A stretch of 64,000 nucleotides of DNA from Misgurnus anguillicaudatus (lineage: Eukaryota; Chordata; Actinopteri; Cypriniformes; Cobitidae). Position numbers and translations under genes: made by a program. The stretch spans positions 21,821,501 through 21,885,500 of the forward strand of contig NC_073355.2 of assembly GCF_027580225.2 (NCBI RefSeq), written 5' to 3'. Shown one piece after another: positions 25,411 through 38,600 of the stretch. How positions within the stretch are numbered: position 1 is the stretch's first letter; every line of letters begins with the position of its first letter. The notes beneath the pieces are model-generated. The model was not told the origin of the DNA, did no database searches, and worked only from the letters and a program-made list of their open reading frames with translations.

Positions 25411-25858
25411 TGAGCAGAAAATATAAGAATGTATGTGTTTAATTCATGTACAATTTCTCACACTTATGTTAAAATACAAACCCCAACAGTTTTACTTAAT
25501 ACAGAAGTCATATAAAAATATTGATGCCATCTTTTCAGGGGGCTTTTTACAATTTCATTAGCATAATAAACACGGTGAAAGAAAATAACTGAAGCTCAAA
25601 ATACAGTGTGTGGTATAATTTTCATACACAAGTGTGGTGGTACAAAATATTTTATATGATGTATTTACATTTTTTTTTCTCGGTTTGAGCTTTAAAATGT
25701 TTCTCGAAGGTTAAGCACTGCACAAACATTGTGTGAGGGAACATTGTGTGTGCTGTACAGATGATATAGAAATGTTGTACTATATAAAGAGAACAGATTA
25801 GATGTATGTATAAAAACAAATGTATTTACAGAACCGTACTGTTCATTTTAAGTAACCC

Positions 25859-26611
25859 TCAGTTTTCCTGTCGGGGAGCTGTTCTCCGCCCATCTCCTCT
25901 TCTATAAGGTGCATTTCTCAAATCTGAAAACACATGCACACAAAGGACTCAATAATGTCAAGGTTTGATGTTATCATCTCTCAACTTATAATTTGAATTA
26001 AACAAAACATATATAACTATACAATGTATTGCTGTTGGTTAGTAGCCTCATTTTTTTTTGTTTAATTACACAGAATTTATGATAAGTTTCTAAAATATTT
26101 TTTAATTATAAAGTATTTTATTTAAACAAAAAAGTTCATAATTTATATATTTTTTATAGAATTTCATAAAACTGGGCACATCTTGGCACCCTTTAGCAAT
26201 AATGCAATATTTTATGAGATATGTACAGTATTTCATCTGTTTTATCTATAAATTAGCTTTTTACCTGTGATTATGTCATCAATGGCACCATCTGTGACTT
26301 GTGGCTTAACCTGTCTCTTCTTCAGCTCTGCGATCAGATCCATCTGAGGCATTTTGGGCATCATGGGGCCCTGAAAGACATATACAGGGATTATCCATTG
26401 TTTCATTCACCAAATATAACTAAACTGACATATATGGGATATGTAATGATATTACTTGGTAATATTATTTTAAAATAAGAATTTAATTGTGCAGTTTTCA
26501 GAAGTGTTTAACCTTTTGAGGGCTGCTGCTTTCTTTCTTCTTTGAGGGGGTTGTCTGTTCCTCTGCTGCCAGCGCTTGTTTCTTTTTCATCTCATTGTCA
26601 TGTTCTGCTTG
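25859..26611 (-). CDS. fmnl1: fmnl1 exons 24-26: FH2 tail and DAD autoregulatory segment
   Basis: Exon 24 (26611-26513) is a Lys/Glu-rich coiled coil ([18 protein letters not shown]). Exon 25 carries [14 protein letters not shown] and DGAIDDIIT, the DAD amphipathic helix that binds FH3 to hold the formin closed. Exon 26 adds [19 protein letters not shown] and a stop; this arginine-rich tail completes the DAD. It resembles the DLRNQPYxR alternative ends I remember in FMNL2/3 rather than the canonical human FMNL1 tail. Confidence 0.9.
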
Positions 26612-29600
26612 CTGTACGGTCATGTATAATCCAAAAATACCATTAGTTTTGTCTTCCTTTATTAATATTGTCTGTTTAATATTGTGTTCTTACACTTCCA
26701 TATAAGCATGTGATTAAAGAACTTTGTCGTATGCTTTAAATATATAGTATTAATGTATGGATATGAATATTTACAGTAGTATATCAGGATAGATAGTGTG
26801 TTATTTTAAAGGATTTTTCCAGTTTATTTAAAAAAAAAACAGATAATTTACTCACCCCCATGTCATCCAAAATGTTGATGTCTTTCTTTGTTCAGTTGAG
26901 AAGAAATTCAATTTTTTGAGGAAAACATTCCATGTTTTATTCTCATTTGAATAGACTTTATTGGACCCCAACACAATACAGTTTAAAATTGCTGTTTCAA
27001 CGCAGCTTCAAATGGCTCTAAACGATCCCAAACGAGGCATAAGGGTTTTATCTAGCAAAGTGACTGCCATTTTTGGCAAGAAAAATTAAAAATATTTTTA
27101 AACCACAACTTCTCGTCTTGCTCGGGCTGTGTGATGCGCAATGTGTACATGCATTGACCTCCATGAATCATTACGTGTGGTCGCACGGATAGTGCAACAC
27201 GAGAAGTTGTGGTTTAAAAGTGCATCTTTTTTATTTTTCTTGCGGAAAATGACAATCGTTTCGCTAGATAAGACCCTTATGCCACGTTTGGGATCGTTTA
27301 AAGCCCTTTGAGGCTGCGTTGAAATTGTAAACTGCATTTAAACAACGTGTTGGGGTACAATAACGTCTATTAAAATGTGGAAAATCCTGGAATGTTTTTC
27401 CCAAAAAACTCAATTTCCTCTCGACTGAACAAAGAAAGACACCAACACTTTAGAAGACATGGGGCTGAGGAAATTATTGGGATTTTTTAAGAAAGTGGAG
27501 TAATCCTTTAACCTATAGCTGGGTCAAATATGGACAAACCCAACTTTTGGGTTAAAAAAAATATTCTGGGTTGAATTACCCAACGGAGCATTTGGGTTGA
27601 AACAACTTAGCACTTAAAAAATTTAAATAAAATTACCCCAACTGTTGGGTTTGTCCAAATGCGACCCAACTATGGCCTAAAACAACCCAACATTTGAGTG
27701 GATGGGTAAATATCTCACCTTATAAGCTTTGATGAACCTTACAAACACTGGGAAGAACATGGCAGGCTGTGTTGTCTTGGGGTTTTCTCCAAAGTATTCC
27801 ACTACAGACAAATATGCCTCCTTGTAAGAAGAGAAAGAGGGATCGGGCATGAATAAAATGCAATTTTGTTTATGTGTATGTTACAGTATGTAGTATGCAC
27901 ACTCGTGCGGTCTCACCTGTGCTGTTTTGCCATCTTTAATAAGTGAATCTAATACATCACTGTTGCCTTTAACAAACTCTTTCAATGCTGGAATGTCATC
28001 CTGAACCAGGAATTCCTTCTTGGTCCCTTCCATTCCTCTCTCCAGAGATCTGACATCTTGTAGCACACCATCCAAAGACACTGAAAGAGAAGAGAACATT
28101 TATAATTTACAATATGCTAAAACTAACACATCTTATACTGTACAACATGTATATAGCAGGATTTTATGTCTCACCCAGCGCAGCCTTGTCTATAAAGCGG
28201 AGTTCTGAGTGGAAGGAGGCAAGCTCTGGGTATTTCTCATGCACCATACTTGCGATAAAATGCAGTAAAGTCTGCGATCGATCTGTGGACTTTGTGTCCA
28301 ACAGCTGAAAGATACAAAAGAGTGAGAAAATAGTCAATTATTATATGGCCACTATTGACCAAATTTAAAGAAATTTGAAGAGGCATCAGTATTGGATTTT
28401 CAATGATGGCACATTTGCTCTCCAACATGAATAATTCATATGTGCTGCATTACAGACACGACCCTTAAAGGATTAGTCCATTTTCTTAAAAAAATCCAGA
28501 TAATCCACTCACCACCATATGATCCACAATGTTGATGTCTTTCCCCGTTCAGTCCAGAAGAAACCACGTTTTCTGAGGAAAACGTTCCAGGATTTTTCCC
28601 ACTTCAATGGACTCCAATGGACCCCAACACCCAACAGCTACAATGCAGTTCAAAACTGCAGTCTAAAAGGACTCTAAATGATCCCAAACGAAGCATAAGG
28701 GTCTTATCTAGCAAAACAATTGTCATTTTTGGCAAGAAAAATAAAAAATATGCACTTTTAAACCACAACTTCCTTCGGCCCTGTGACGCACCAGCGCGAC
28801 CTCACGTAATATGTCATCATGTCAAGAGGTCACAGATGACGCATGCAAAACTACGCCCCAGTGTTTACAAGTGTGGAGAAAGACCGACGTTGTTGTATGT
28901 GGATTGATACTAATAAATGTCTTTGTGTCAGTTTATTGTTTAAAATGATCCGCAAATGTGTGTTTCATATATGTAACACGTGACCTTTCCACGTCATTAT
29001 GCAATTACGTGAGGTCGCGCTGGCTCGTCACACAGCCGGAGGAAGATGAGAATTTGTGGTTTAAAAGTGCATATATTTTATTTTTCTTGCCAAAAATTAC
29101 AATCGTTTCACTAGATAAGACCCTTATTCCTCGTTTGGAGTCCTTTGAAACTACAATTTTAAACTGCATTAAAACTGTTAAGTGTTGGGGTCCATTAAAG
29201 TCCATTAAAATGAGAAAAATCCTGGTATGTTTTCCTTTAAAAAACATAATTTCTTCTTGTCTGAACAAAGCAAGACATCAACAGTTTGGATGACATCGCG
29301 GTGAGTAAATTATCTGGATTTTTTAAAGAAAATGGACTAATCCTTTAACCCATAAAATAACACCCATTTACTCTAAAGTTACTACAGTAACTCACCAGAT
29401 CAAGACTTTGCAGACGGAAACCATATGCTGCTCCTCTTTTACTGCTGTTCATGTAATTCCCGAATGCCAGGATGATCTATAGCAGACGGCATGTGAGTTC
29501 AGACTGCACTGAAGAAGCTCGGCATAAATGTGATGGACAGAGCTACTCACCTCTAAGATCTTTTTAAGCTTAGTCGAAGACTTAATGGATACAGAAGCTG

Positions 29601-32600
29601 CGATGATGGCGTCCAGTTGCTATGGAAACAGAAAAGCCAAAGTAATGAAACATATGCATTTGCAAGGTGAGATTAAAGAACAACAACATGATGTAAACTG
29701 ACCGGCTGCAGGCGTTTTATACTCTCCGGGAAGTTGCCCATGAAGGTGAGGGTGTTGATCCGCTGAGAGAGGCGTGGGATTTTGCCAAAGCGACTTACGA
29801 AGCGATCCTCCTCACTCAGGTCTTCTAATGAGCGTCCTTCTTTCTCGTAGTTCTGGAGAAGCTTCATCTCATACTCAGATGGGATAAAACGTTCAAGGAG
29901 CTCCAGAAAGTCTAGACTCAGAGACTGCTGATCATATCTAAAAACACATGAGATGATACATTAACCATTCTGAAAAAATCACGTCAAACAGATTTCCAAT
30001 CATTCATGAACCCATTTTGAAACATTTTTTTCGATATTAAATGTTGTTAAGTAGGAGATGCATATCTTTCAATAGCTGTGCAGATGACATCAGGGGTCAT
30101 CCCTCCTTTGCGGAGGGTGATGGCAAGGTTTTTGGCTTTGTTAGCCTCCAGCAGAGACACCTTAGCAGGGGCCTTCTCAGCCACCTTAACTTTCAGCTTA
30201 GAAATATCTGCAGGAGGACCCTGGGCCTTGGTCTTAAAATGTTCCTCAAACAGATCCATATTCAACATCTGACAAAACATGAGATGATTTTTTATTTCTT
30301 CAAATAACCGTTTCAATATCTGTGAATATTTTATATAAGTATTTGGTTTTTCATACCCCTAACACTTGCTCATCATCCAGCTCGCTGAACACAGTTCCTG
30401 TCACTTGATTGGGCTTCAGAGCCTGCCAGTTCAACAGAGGCATCCTGAACTTGGTTTGAATCGGCTTACGGGCCTTTACTCCTGTGTGAATTTTTAAAAT
30501 AGTTAAAGTCATCCAAACTCACTGCATGTCCATCGTGCATTCATTGTTAAAGTGTTGTCCCTTCACCTGTTTCAGCTCCAGGTGCAGGTGGAGCTCCCGG
30601 AGGGGGCGGCGGTCCACTTCCAGGTGGTGGTGGGGGAGGCGGTGGTCCACCGCCACCAGGAGGGGGAGGAGGAGGTGGGGGAGGAGGAGCAGCACCTTCA
30701 CATCCAGGAGGAGGGGGTGGTGGAGGAGGAGGAGGCGGGGCTGCTCCAGCTCCAGGTAGTGGAGGAGGTGGAGGTGGTGGGGGTGGTGCTCCGCCTGAAG
30801 AAGGCGGGGCTTGATCAGCAGGTGTTGATACAGGTACTGAGAATATTAAACATAGCATTTTTAGTAAAGGTGCTGCAAACTAATGAGCTTTGGTTCATTC
30901 TTAGTTTTCAGGTTATTATTGGCGTATACATTTTTTTAAATGAAAAAAGTAATACATGTGTGAAGTAAAGAAAAAAGATCCTATACCTGTTTGAGTGACA
31001 GTTTTCTCTATGACAACTGGGATGACTTCAATGTCCAGGACTCCAGATGCCGTGCGCTGCAGTCTTACTAAACCTTTCTCCTCTAGTTCCTTTAGCTTCT
31101 GCTCCAGTCTGGACTCTTCATCGCTCACCTTCTCTCTGTTATTTTCTCTCTCTATCTGTGACGGCCTGCGCTCCTGTTCTCGCTCTCTCTCTCTTTGAAT
31201 CTCTCGTTCTCGCTCTCTCTGCTGTAAAGTGCTCACCTGAGCGCACGACTCTTTCAAGCTCTCCTGTTAAACACACACATACAGGTTTTGAGTTGGATAG
31301 TGGGTGAATCATCTTAAAGTATTTACAATAACGATAAAGTAAATACTTTCTTTTATAAAATAGAAAGTTTACGTTCTGAAAACAATGACATGCTTTATTA
31401 AAAGCATACTATTTTAAATTACATTAGTACGGAGCCCCTAAGGGGACATTGAGCAAAAATTTAAAATCGTTTGCTCACATGAAACGTTTGCATGCGCACA
31501 TGAAACTACCGCGTTTAGTTTTGCGTGCTCACGTGAAAATTTTGCGTGCTCACGTGAAAATTTTGCGTGCGCACATGAAACTTTAGCTTTCACGTGCGCA
31601 CGCGATAGTTTCACGTGCGCACGCAAAAGTCTTCACATGAAGGTTATGCGTGAACACATGAAAGTTTCATGTGAGCACATGAAACTAAACTTTAGATTTT
31701 TTTACTCCAATGTCACCTTAGGGGCTCCGTACATTTGTACCAAAAGCAAGAGTGAAAAGTATGCAAACTGCGATTTATCCAATGTGCAAAGATAAAGAAA
31801 GCAGTACTGCTGGTACCTTCAGCAGCGCAGACTCTTTTGTGGCTTGCATTAGCTGTTGCTCCAGTTCTGCCATTTTTTCCATTGCTCCATTCTCGTATTC
31901 CTGCAGTCTGGCATTCAGCTATATCACAACACACACACACACATAAGGAACAGTAAAGCATATTTATAATATACTTTCATTTTATCTGAAATCTGTGCCA
32001 TATGCAGTATGATATAAATGTGTATGTATATATTTTACCTGTACATTGTTCTCCTGCAGTTCTGTTGCATGCTCCAGTAATTCAGCTTTACTCTCGGCAT
32101 CTTCCATTAAAGCTCCGACGTCGAACACATTATCTAGATATGCCTGGATCTGCACTTGCAACTTCTCGCTTTCCATCTCTTTTAGGGACTAGGGATGCAT
32201 GCATACAAATACACACACATTTAAGTTTAAGGTGGAAATATTATGCTACCTTAATTAACATGAAACATTTAAAACACAGCAAAGATTCAATCCAGTGTTA
32301 ATCATAATTAGGCTTACTACTTAACTGTGTACTGTAAGAAAGTAGGTTTACCTCTAAATACTGGTCAAGGCCAAGTTGAGTAAACTCATACTGAAGATGC
32401 ACACGGAAGTTCATGTTCTCCACCGAGTGGACCACAATGTTAATGAACTGCATGCAAGCCACCTATGAAGAAACCCAACAAGTTGTGATCACGCTATGAT
32501 AACTGGTGTGATCCAGTTCTGTAAAAATTATTTCTTTTTTATTTATTCATTTATTTATTTAAAAAGGGACCATGTGCATTTTTTAAAGCAACACTATGTA

Positions 32601-35600
32601 GTTTTTTACCTTTAAATAATGTCTCTAAAATTATTTCAGTGATAGAACAACTTTTAACTGGACAAATTGTACTGTTGCTGCAACCTGAGCAGCCTCCTAG
32701 CTGCTACAAGGACACTCTGAAAGTGGCGGTGGAGGGTAGAAAACACAGCCCCGCCCCTCCCCCTGCCTGCAGAAGAGTGTCTGATACCAGGCACTGTTGC
32801 ACTTTTCAACCACATGGGGGAGCTGTAAGTCATTTTTACATGGAAACTACATAGTGTTGCTTTAACATAAATGTTTCCATTTCATGCATTGTGCTGGATT
32901 TAGCCAAAGGCTCATTTTTAATCTTTTACATTGTCATGTGAAAGATTAAAATCAATGTGAAACCTATGACTGATATCAAACTTTAATGCTCTAATCTTAC
33001 AATCAGATTAGAACAGACAGGGTCACATATCACAAGACAACCTTTTGTCAAATAGTAAATGTAATTCAGCTGATAAGTCAAAGCTTACCATGAAGTCTAT
33101 GTTGCTGTCATCATGCATGAAGTACTCCACGAGCTTCTCAAAGCGATTCTTCTCTCCGCTCACCTGTGCCATAAAGTGGGGTCACATTTAACCATGAGTG
33201 TTTAACCAAATATGTGTGTTACATTTAAAAAAAAAAATGAAATGTCTTTACACTGTCAGAAAAAAGGTATGAAATCTGTCAATGAGATTGTATGTACCTA
33301 ATATATACTATTTAGGTACCCCTAAGGAACCAATACGTACCTCTGAGGTACTTACATTTAGGTACTTTTTGAAAGGTACACCCCAGTGACAGCCTTAGTA
33401 CTTTTTCTGAGTGTGAGAATATATTTGACCCGGGACCACAAAAAAACAAGAGTATTTTTTTATTTATTGAGATTTATACAGTATCTAAAAGCTAAATAGG
33501 TGAGGGTTGCATTTGTGTATGGTTTGTTAGGACAATATTTAACCGAGAACTATTTGAAAATCTGGAATCTGAGGGTGCAAAAAAGAACCGTGGTGACCGA
33601 TCTTTTAAAATTGCGGGTCCAACACTGCTTTAAAATCTTAGCGCAATTGTCAATAGCCCAATAAGTCATGGATTTAGGTTTTCTTTCTTCTCTTCTGGTG
33701 TGTTTTTCGGTTTGTGATTATTTATTAATGTATAAATTATTGTTGTGTATTGAAATGTATGTTCAGCTTCAACCCTCGGTTGTTAAAAATAAATAAAGAG
33801 AAACAAAGTCAAATAAAGTCATTAGCAACTGCATCCACTCATAAAAATAATATATTTACGGTAGGAAATCTACAAAATATCTTCATGGAACATGATCTTT
33901 ACATAATGATTTTTGGCATAAAAGAAAAATCACCAAATTTGACCCATACAATCAGAGCTTGACATGAACCTTTTTGCTTACCAGCCAATGTGGCTGTTTT
34001 CTAAAGTTACTAGCCACGCAGCATTTTCACTGGCCACAGTTTTGTTGCTGGTAAAATAAATTTTATATGCTTAAACTTAACTTTGGCAGCAAATTTACTT
34101 GATTTAGCTAGATTAAATGCAGATTGACTTTCAAATGCGGATTGACCACCCAATTTTTGAATTAAGACTACGTATATACCAGGTATATTAGTATAGATCA
34201 TATCATATATAGGTGCATGAAAAACATGCTAGTGTAAAAGATTAACTGAAAAAATAAACTCAAAAACCCTCGACAAACACTTTAAATATGTATTAACAAC
34301 AGCAGTAAATACTGTCACGACATGTACATGAATTTTACTGTCAACTTGTTTATGCAGATTGTATTTTGATCATGGTTTCTGTTAATGTGATTTAAAGGGG
34401 CCATGTCACAAGACTTTTTTAAGATGTCAAATAAATCTTTGGTGTCCCCAGAGTAAACGTGAAGTTTTAGCTCAGAATACCATATAGATAAATTTTATAA
34501 CATGTTAAAATTGCCACTTTGTAGGTGTGAGCAAAAATGTGGCATTTTGGGTGTGTCTTTTTAAATGCAAATGAGCTGATGAAATTCAAACACTGATTGC
34601 AATGATGGTGGTTTGTTGCAATTGAAACTCAATTGTGCTGTCAATAATTTTTTCTCTCTCTCTCTTTCTCTCTGCACTAAATGGCAGTGCCATGGTTGGA
34701 TAGTGCAGATTAAGGGGCCGTAATATTATAAGAAGATCTCTTTATGACATCATTAGGAGAGCCAAATTTCGATTACCTAATTTTTCTCGTGCTTGCAGAG
34801 AATGGTTTACCAAAACTAAGTTAGGTTGATCTTTTTCACATTTTCTAGGTTGATAGTAGCACTGGGAACCCAATTATAGCACTTAAACATGGAAAAGTCA
34901 GATTTTTATGCCATGGCATGCCCTCTTTAAGACTTTTGCCCAAAGTAGCCTACATTAATATGATGCACGAAAATGCTTGCGGTTTTCCTTTGATTTCGGA
35001 CAAAACTGGAATGGTGCTTTCAGGTATGCGCTATGAATTACTCTCCGCTGTTCCCCAGAGAGTGTGCATGCACTTTAAATCTCTTTCATCACTTCCATGC
35101 AATTATTTTATCTTTCCAGAAGTGTGCGTTTATTCACTCAGACCCGTATATTTGCAAATCCATCAGTGCTTGAGCTCTCTGTGGTAAATAATCCCTACTG
35201 TACATTGCGCTGGGTGCAGGGCGTGCTCATGAGAGTTGTAGTTTTGCAGTGTTGTATTGCGCATTGTTTTTAATTTCGCATAACTTTAAAGTAAACTACA
35301 ATAAATAAATTATATTCAACCTGCCAAAGTGGCTAGTGGGACTGTCTGCCATTCCCGCCACAGCGGAAAATTGCCCGCATTTGGCGGATGTTAATGTCAA
35401 GCCCTGCAATGTATTTTTGCCTTTTGCTACAAATATAGGCCTACTCGTGCGACTGAAAGTCCAGGGTCAAATACAGTAGGCTATGTGTGTGTTTGCTTGG
35501 CCAAACATCTTACCTCTTTAAAGTTGTCAAAGGCAGAGATGATGATGTCATGTCCTCCCCTAACCAGACACACTGCCGCCAACAGCTCCAGCACCAAAGC

Positions 35601-38600
35601 CCTTGTCCTGCGTGACATGTGCACAGAGTATTACTGTACTGTAAATGACAAACAGCCACTGACATGCATTATGACCCACATACACCACCATGAAACCACT
35701 AACCTGGGGTTTTTGTTGTTGAGACTAAGTGTAATTTCATTGACACATCTGGGGTGATTCATGACCAAGGTAAAGCCAGACTGTTCCAAAAAAGATCAAA
35801 TTAGTCACATAAGGGTCTCCTCAAATGACCTTTTGAGCAGCTCACGTCACGGGTAGACGCCCACTTACCTGGTAATTCATGATAGCACGCAGACACATGA
35901 TGCAGAGGTGAACGTCGTCTCTTTGGCTGGCCAATCGGGCATTCCGGAAAGTTTTCCTTTGAGCCAGTGAAGTTATTCTGTTATGGAAAGGCACAGAGTT
36001 AACAAAATAAAAGCACTGGAAATTAAAACAAGCTTATTTGCATAAGAATAACATCTAAAATATCTGTTGTGACACCCATACACCCAAAAAGTATTATTGT
36101 ATCTTATCTCAAACACTATGTACCATGGCTTGCTTATGGTATATTATGTATATGTTCACCAACAAAAGTAGTGTCAGGTGACTTCACAAAATGTCAAATA
36201 CTGTATGATCTCTAATCTTCTAAGTGAAATGCAAAGTAATCTTAGCCTGGTAATACCATCCTCTGCTATTTTGCTTCGCTTCATAGACAGAGTCTGGCTG
36301 GGCATAATTGACAATCGTTTTCCTTCTCGTGGGAGGGGCTTGTCTGAAGTTTAAAATCATTGGTCTAAACGTAAGCCAATCACACATAACAATTGGATAT
36401 GATGTGCTTTATGCGCCGGATCAGCCGCATCGAATCTCTGCTGTAAAATACACGTATGATGTGAAAACAAACCCATCGAGCGAAATACCAGAATTAACAT
36501 GGCTATGAACGACTTTTGCAGATTATGTAAAGTAAATCGGGCCAGAGCTAGTTGAACACTATCCTTACGGTGGCTTTCCACTCACGTCTAACGGGAGGAA
36601 CGCCCCTCTCTCCTCTCAAACTCTTCCACCAGACAACCATAACCATATGTAAATTAAATCTTCCTACCTTATTTTCTGGTTAATCAGGAATGTCACCAAA
36701 GAATGCTTGCCCACGCGTCCTCCATCATTAACTGTGAACAATATAATTCCCTTCCATGATTTCTCGATCGTTGTGCACGTCAAGCTGTGCTGCACACAGT
36801 TTCTCGCTGGCGATCGGTAAAGTTGATAAATTAAACTTTTCCAAAAACTTGTCGGGAGCAGGGCAACAACATAATCTCCATTCAAATGTTTAACAAACAC
36901 TTTTCTTGTTCGGGTTTAAGTTGGCAAGTGCCGGTTCTCCACAACAGAGCTCTCTGTGTCTCCATGTCCATAACAGACTACAACCGTAATTCGGCGTTTA
37001 GCGTCTACGTCACGGCTCTCAGCCCGCCCTCTGTTCGTTGATTGGACGGTCGTTTTGAGACCGGTGGAAAACGGTTTGAATGGGAGGTATCTCAGACTGA
37101 GTACAGAAGCGTAATGAAATTTAGCGGAAGTACGAAGTCTGACGTAGTCAGGCTAAAGTAATCTGTGTTTTTTTTTCTATAAATTTGGATGTGTTATGGA
37201 GACTCACCGGACAGTCAATGCACGTGCCGCTCTTGTCATCCCATGTGAAGTAGAATGATTGACGTTTTTGGCCAGATCTTCCACTGATCTTTCAGACAGC
37301 CTCCTGGTGTCTGATACTGAGCTGCCATTTTCCACAGATTCAGTCTCAAACCTTAAAAACAGATCATCACATGATCTCGAGTCAGGTGTGAGACTATATT
37401 TAAGATGGTGAGGAAAACTGTTTACATCTCAACAACTAGAAGCTGGAAAAAGTCTTCATGGGCAAAAACACTTGACTTATTAGATGACAGTCATGGTGTT
37501 ATTGGTTAGTAATGATTATTGTTAGGAATCAGAGAATAAACATACGGTGCATCACTCTGAGCGTAGGACAGGTAGTCCACCAGAACATTCAAACCTTGGT
37601 TTTCCTCATTAAGAAACTCCTGAGCCCAACTATAAACAGAAATAAAAACAGACAAAAAGAGCAAGCATATTAGTACATATGTCAAAAATAATAACAATAA
37701 AAAGCGAAGCTGAACACTAACCCTATGTGATTGGTTCTCAGAGAGATTTCCAATTCTCTCAGGACTTGCGTTGACTCCTGCACACGTTTCTTAAACTGTG
37801 AAGAAAGAATTAGAGAGATACGTTTAATGATAGTACGATAGTCAATCACGCCACATCAGAACTGTTCCATCTCTTAAAAGACTTCTTGTACAGGGTTCAC
37901 ACACCTTAGTTAACTTCAAATTCATGGACCTTTCAAGGACTTTCCAGGTCCAATAACTTCAAATTCAAAGACTTAATGTGGGGACACATTTCAAGTGAGA
38001 GCATTGTGTAACCTTTTAAGATACATTATTACAGTTCCCTTTCGAGGGAACTCGCACTGCGTCACTGCGGTGACACTTTGGGTACGCCTCCAGGGGTAAG
38101 TGCGTCTGAATGTATTTATCAAATTCAACCAATGGTGAGGCTTAACGACAAAGACAGGGTGACGCGGGAGCCAGAAACTGTATCGGTATCTGATATATAG
38201 CCAAAGATGGCGTTACAGGGACGCAGGAAGTATGTCAAGGGAGACGCAGCGTCTCGTTCCCTTTTCAGGGAACAACAGTTACATACGTAACCCGAGACAT
38301 TTTCATGTATCAAACACAACTATGTGCATTTTGGTATGAATCAACATCACATACAGAAGATATAAGCATTTAAAGCGAACAGTTTAGCATGCTTAAAAAG
38401 GCTAGAATTTTTATGATATTATCCTACACTACACAGGGAATAATACAGTTTTTTTTTTCAGAAATCTTAAAATAGGTTCAAGCACTTTCAATGGCCTGTA
38501 TCTATGTATGTATATTTTCAAAAACGTCCCAGGGCCTTGAACTTTTTCCCCCAGATTCACAAACTTTCAAGGATTTCAATAAGGAGATGTGATGAAAGTG

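Noticed and set aside
30526..30968. Open frames opposite the fmnl1 FH1 exon
   Set aside because: They are Gly/Arg/Glu/Val-rich mirrors of the proline codons; the coding strand is fixed by splice phases.
36308..36900. Short frames inside the 913-bp element as possible transposase remnants
   Set aside because: Frames of 66-78 codons on both strands with no catalytic motif or shared reading direction; the element looks non-autonomous.
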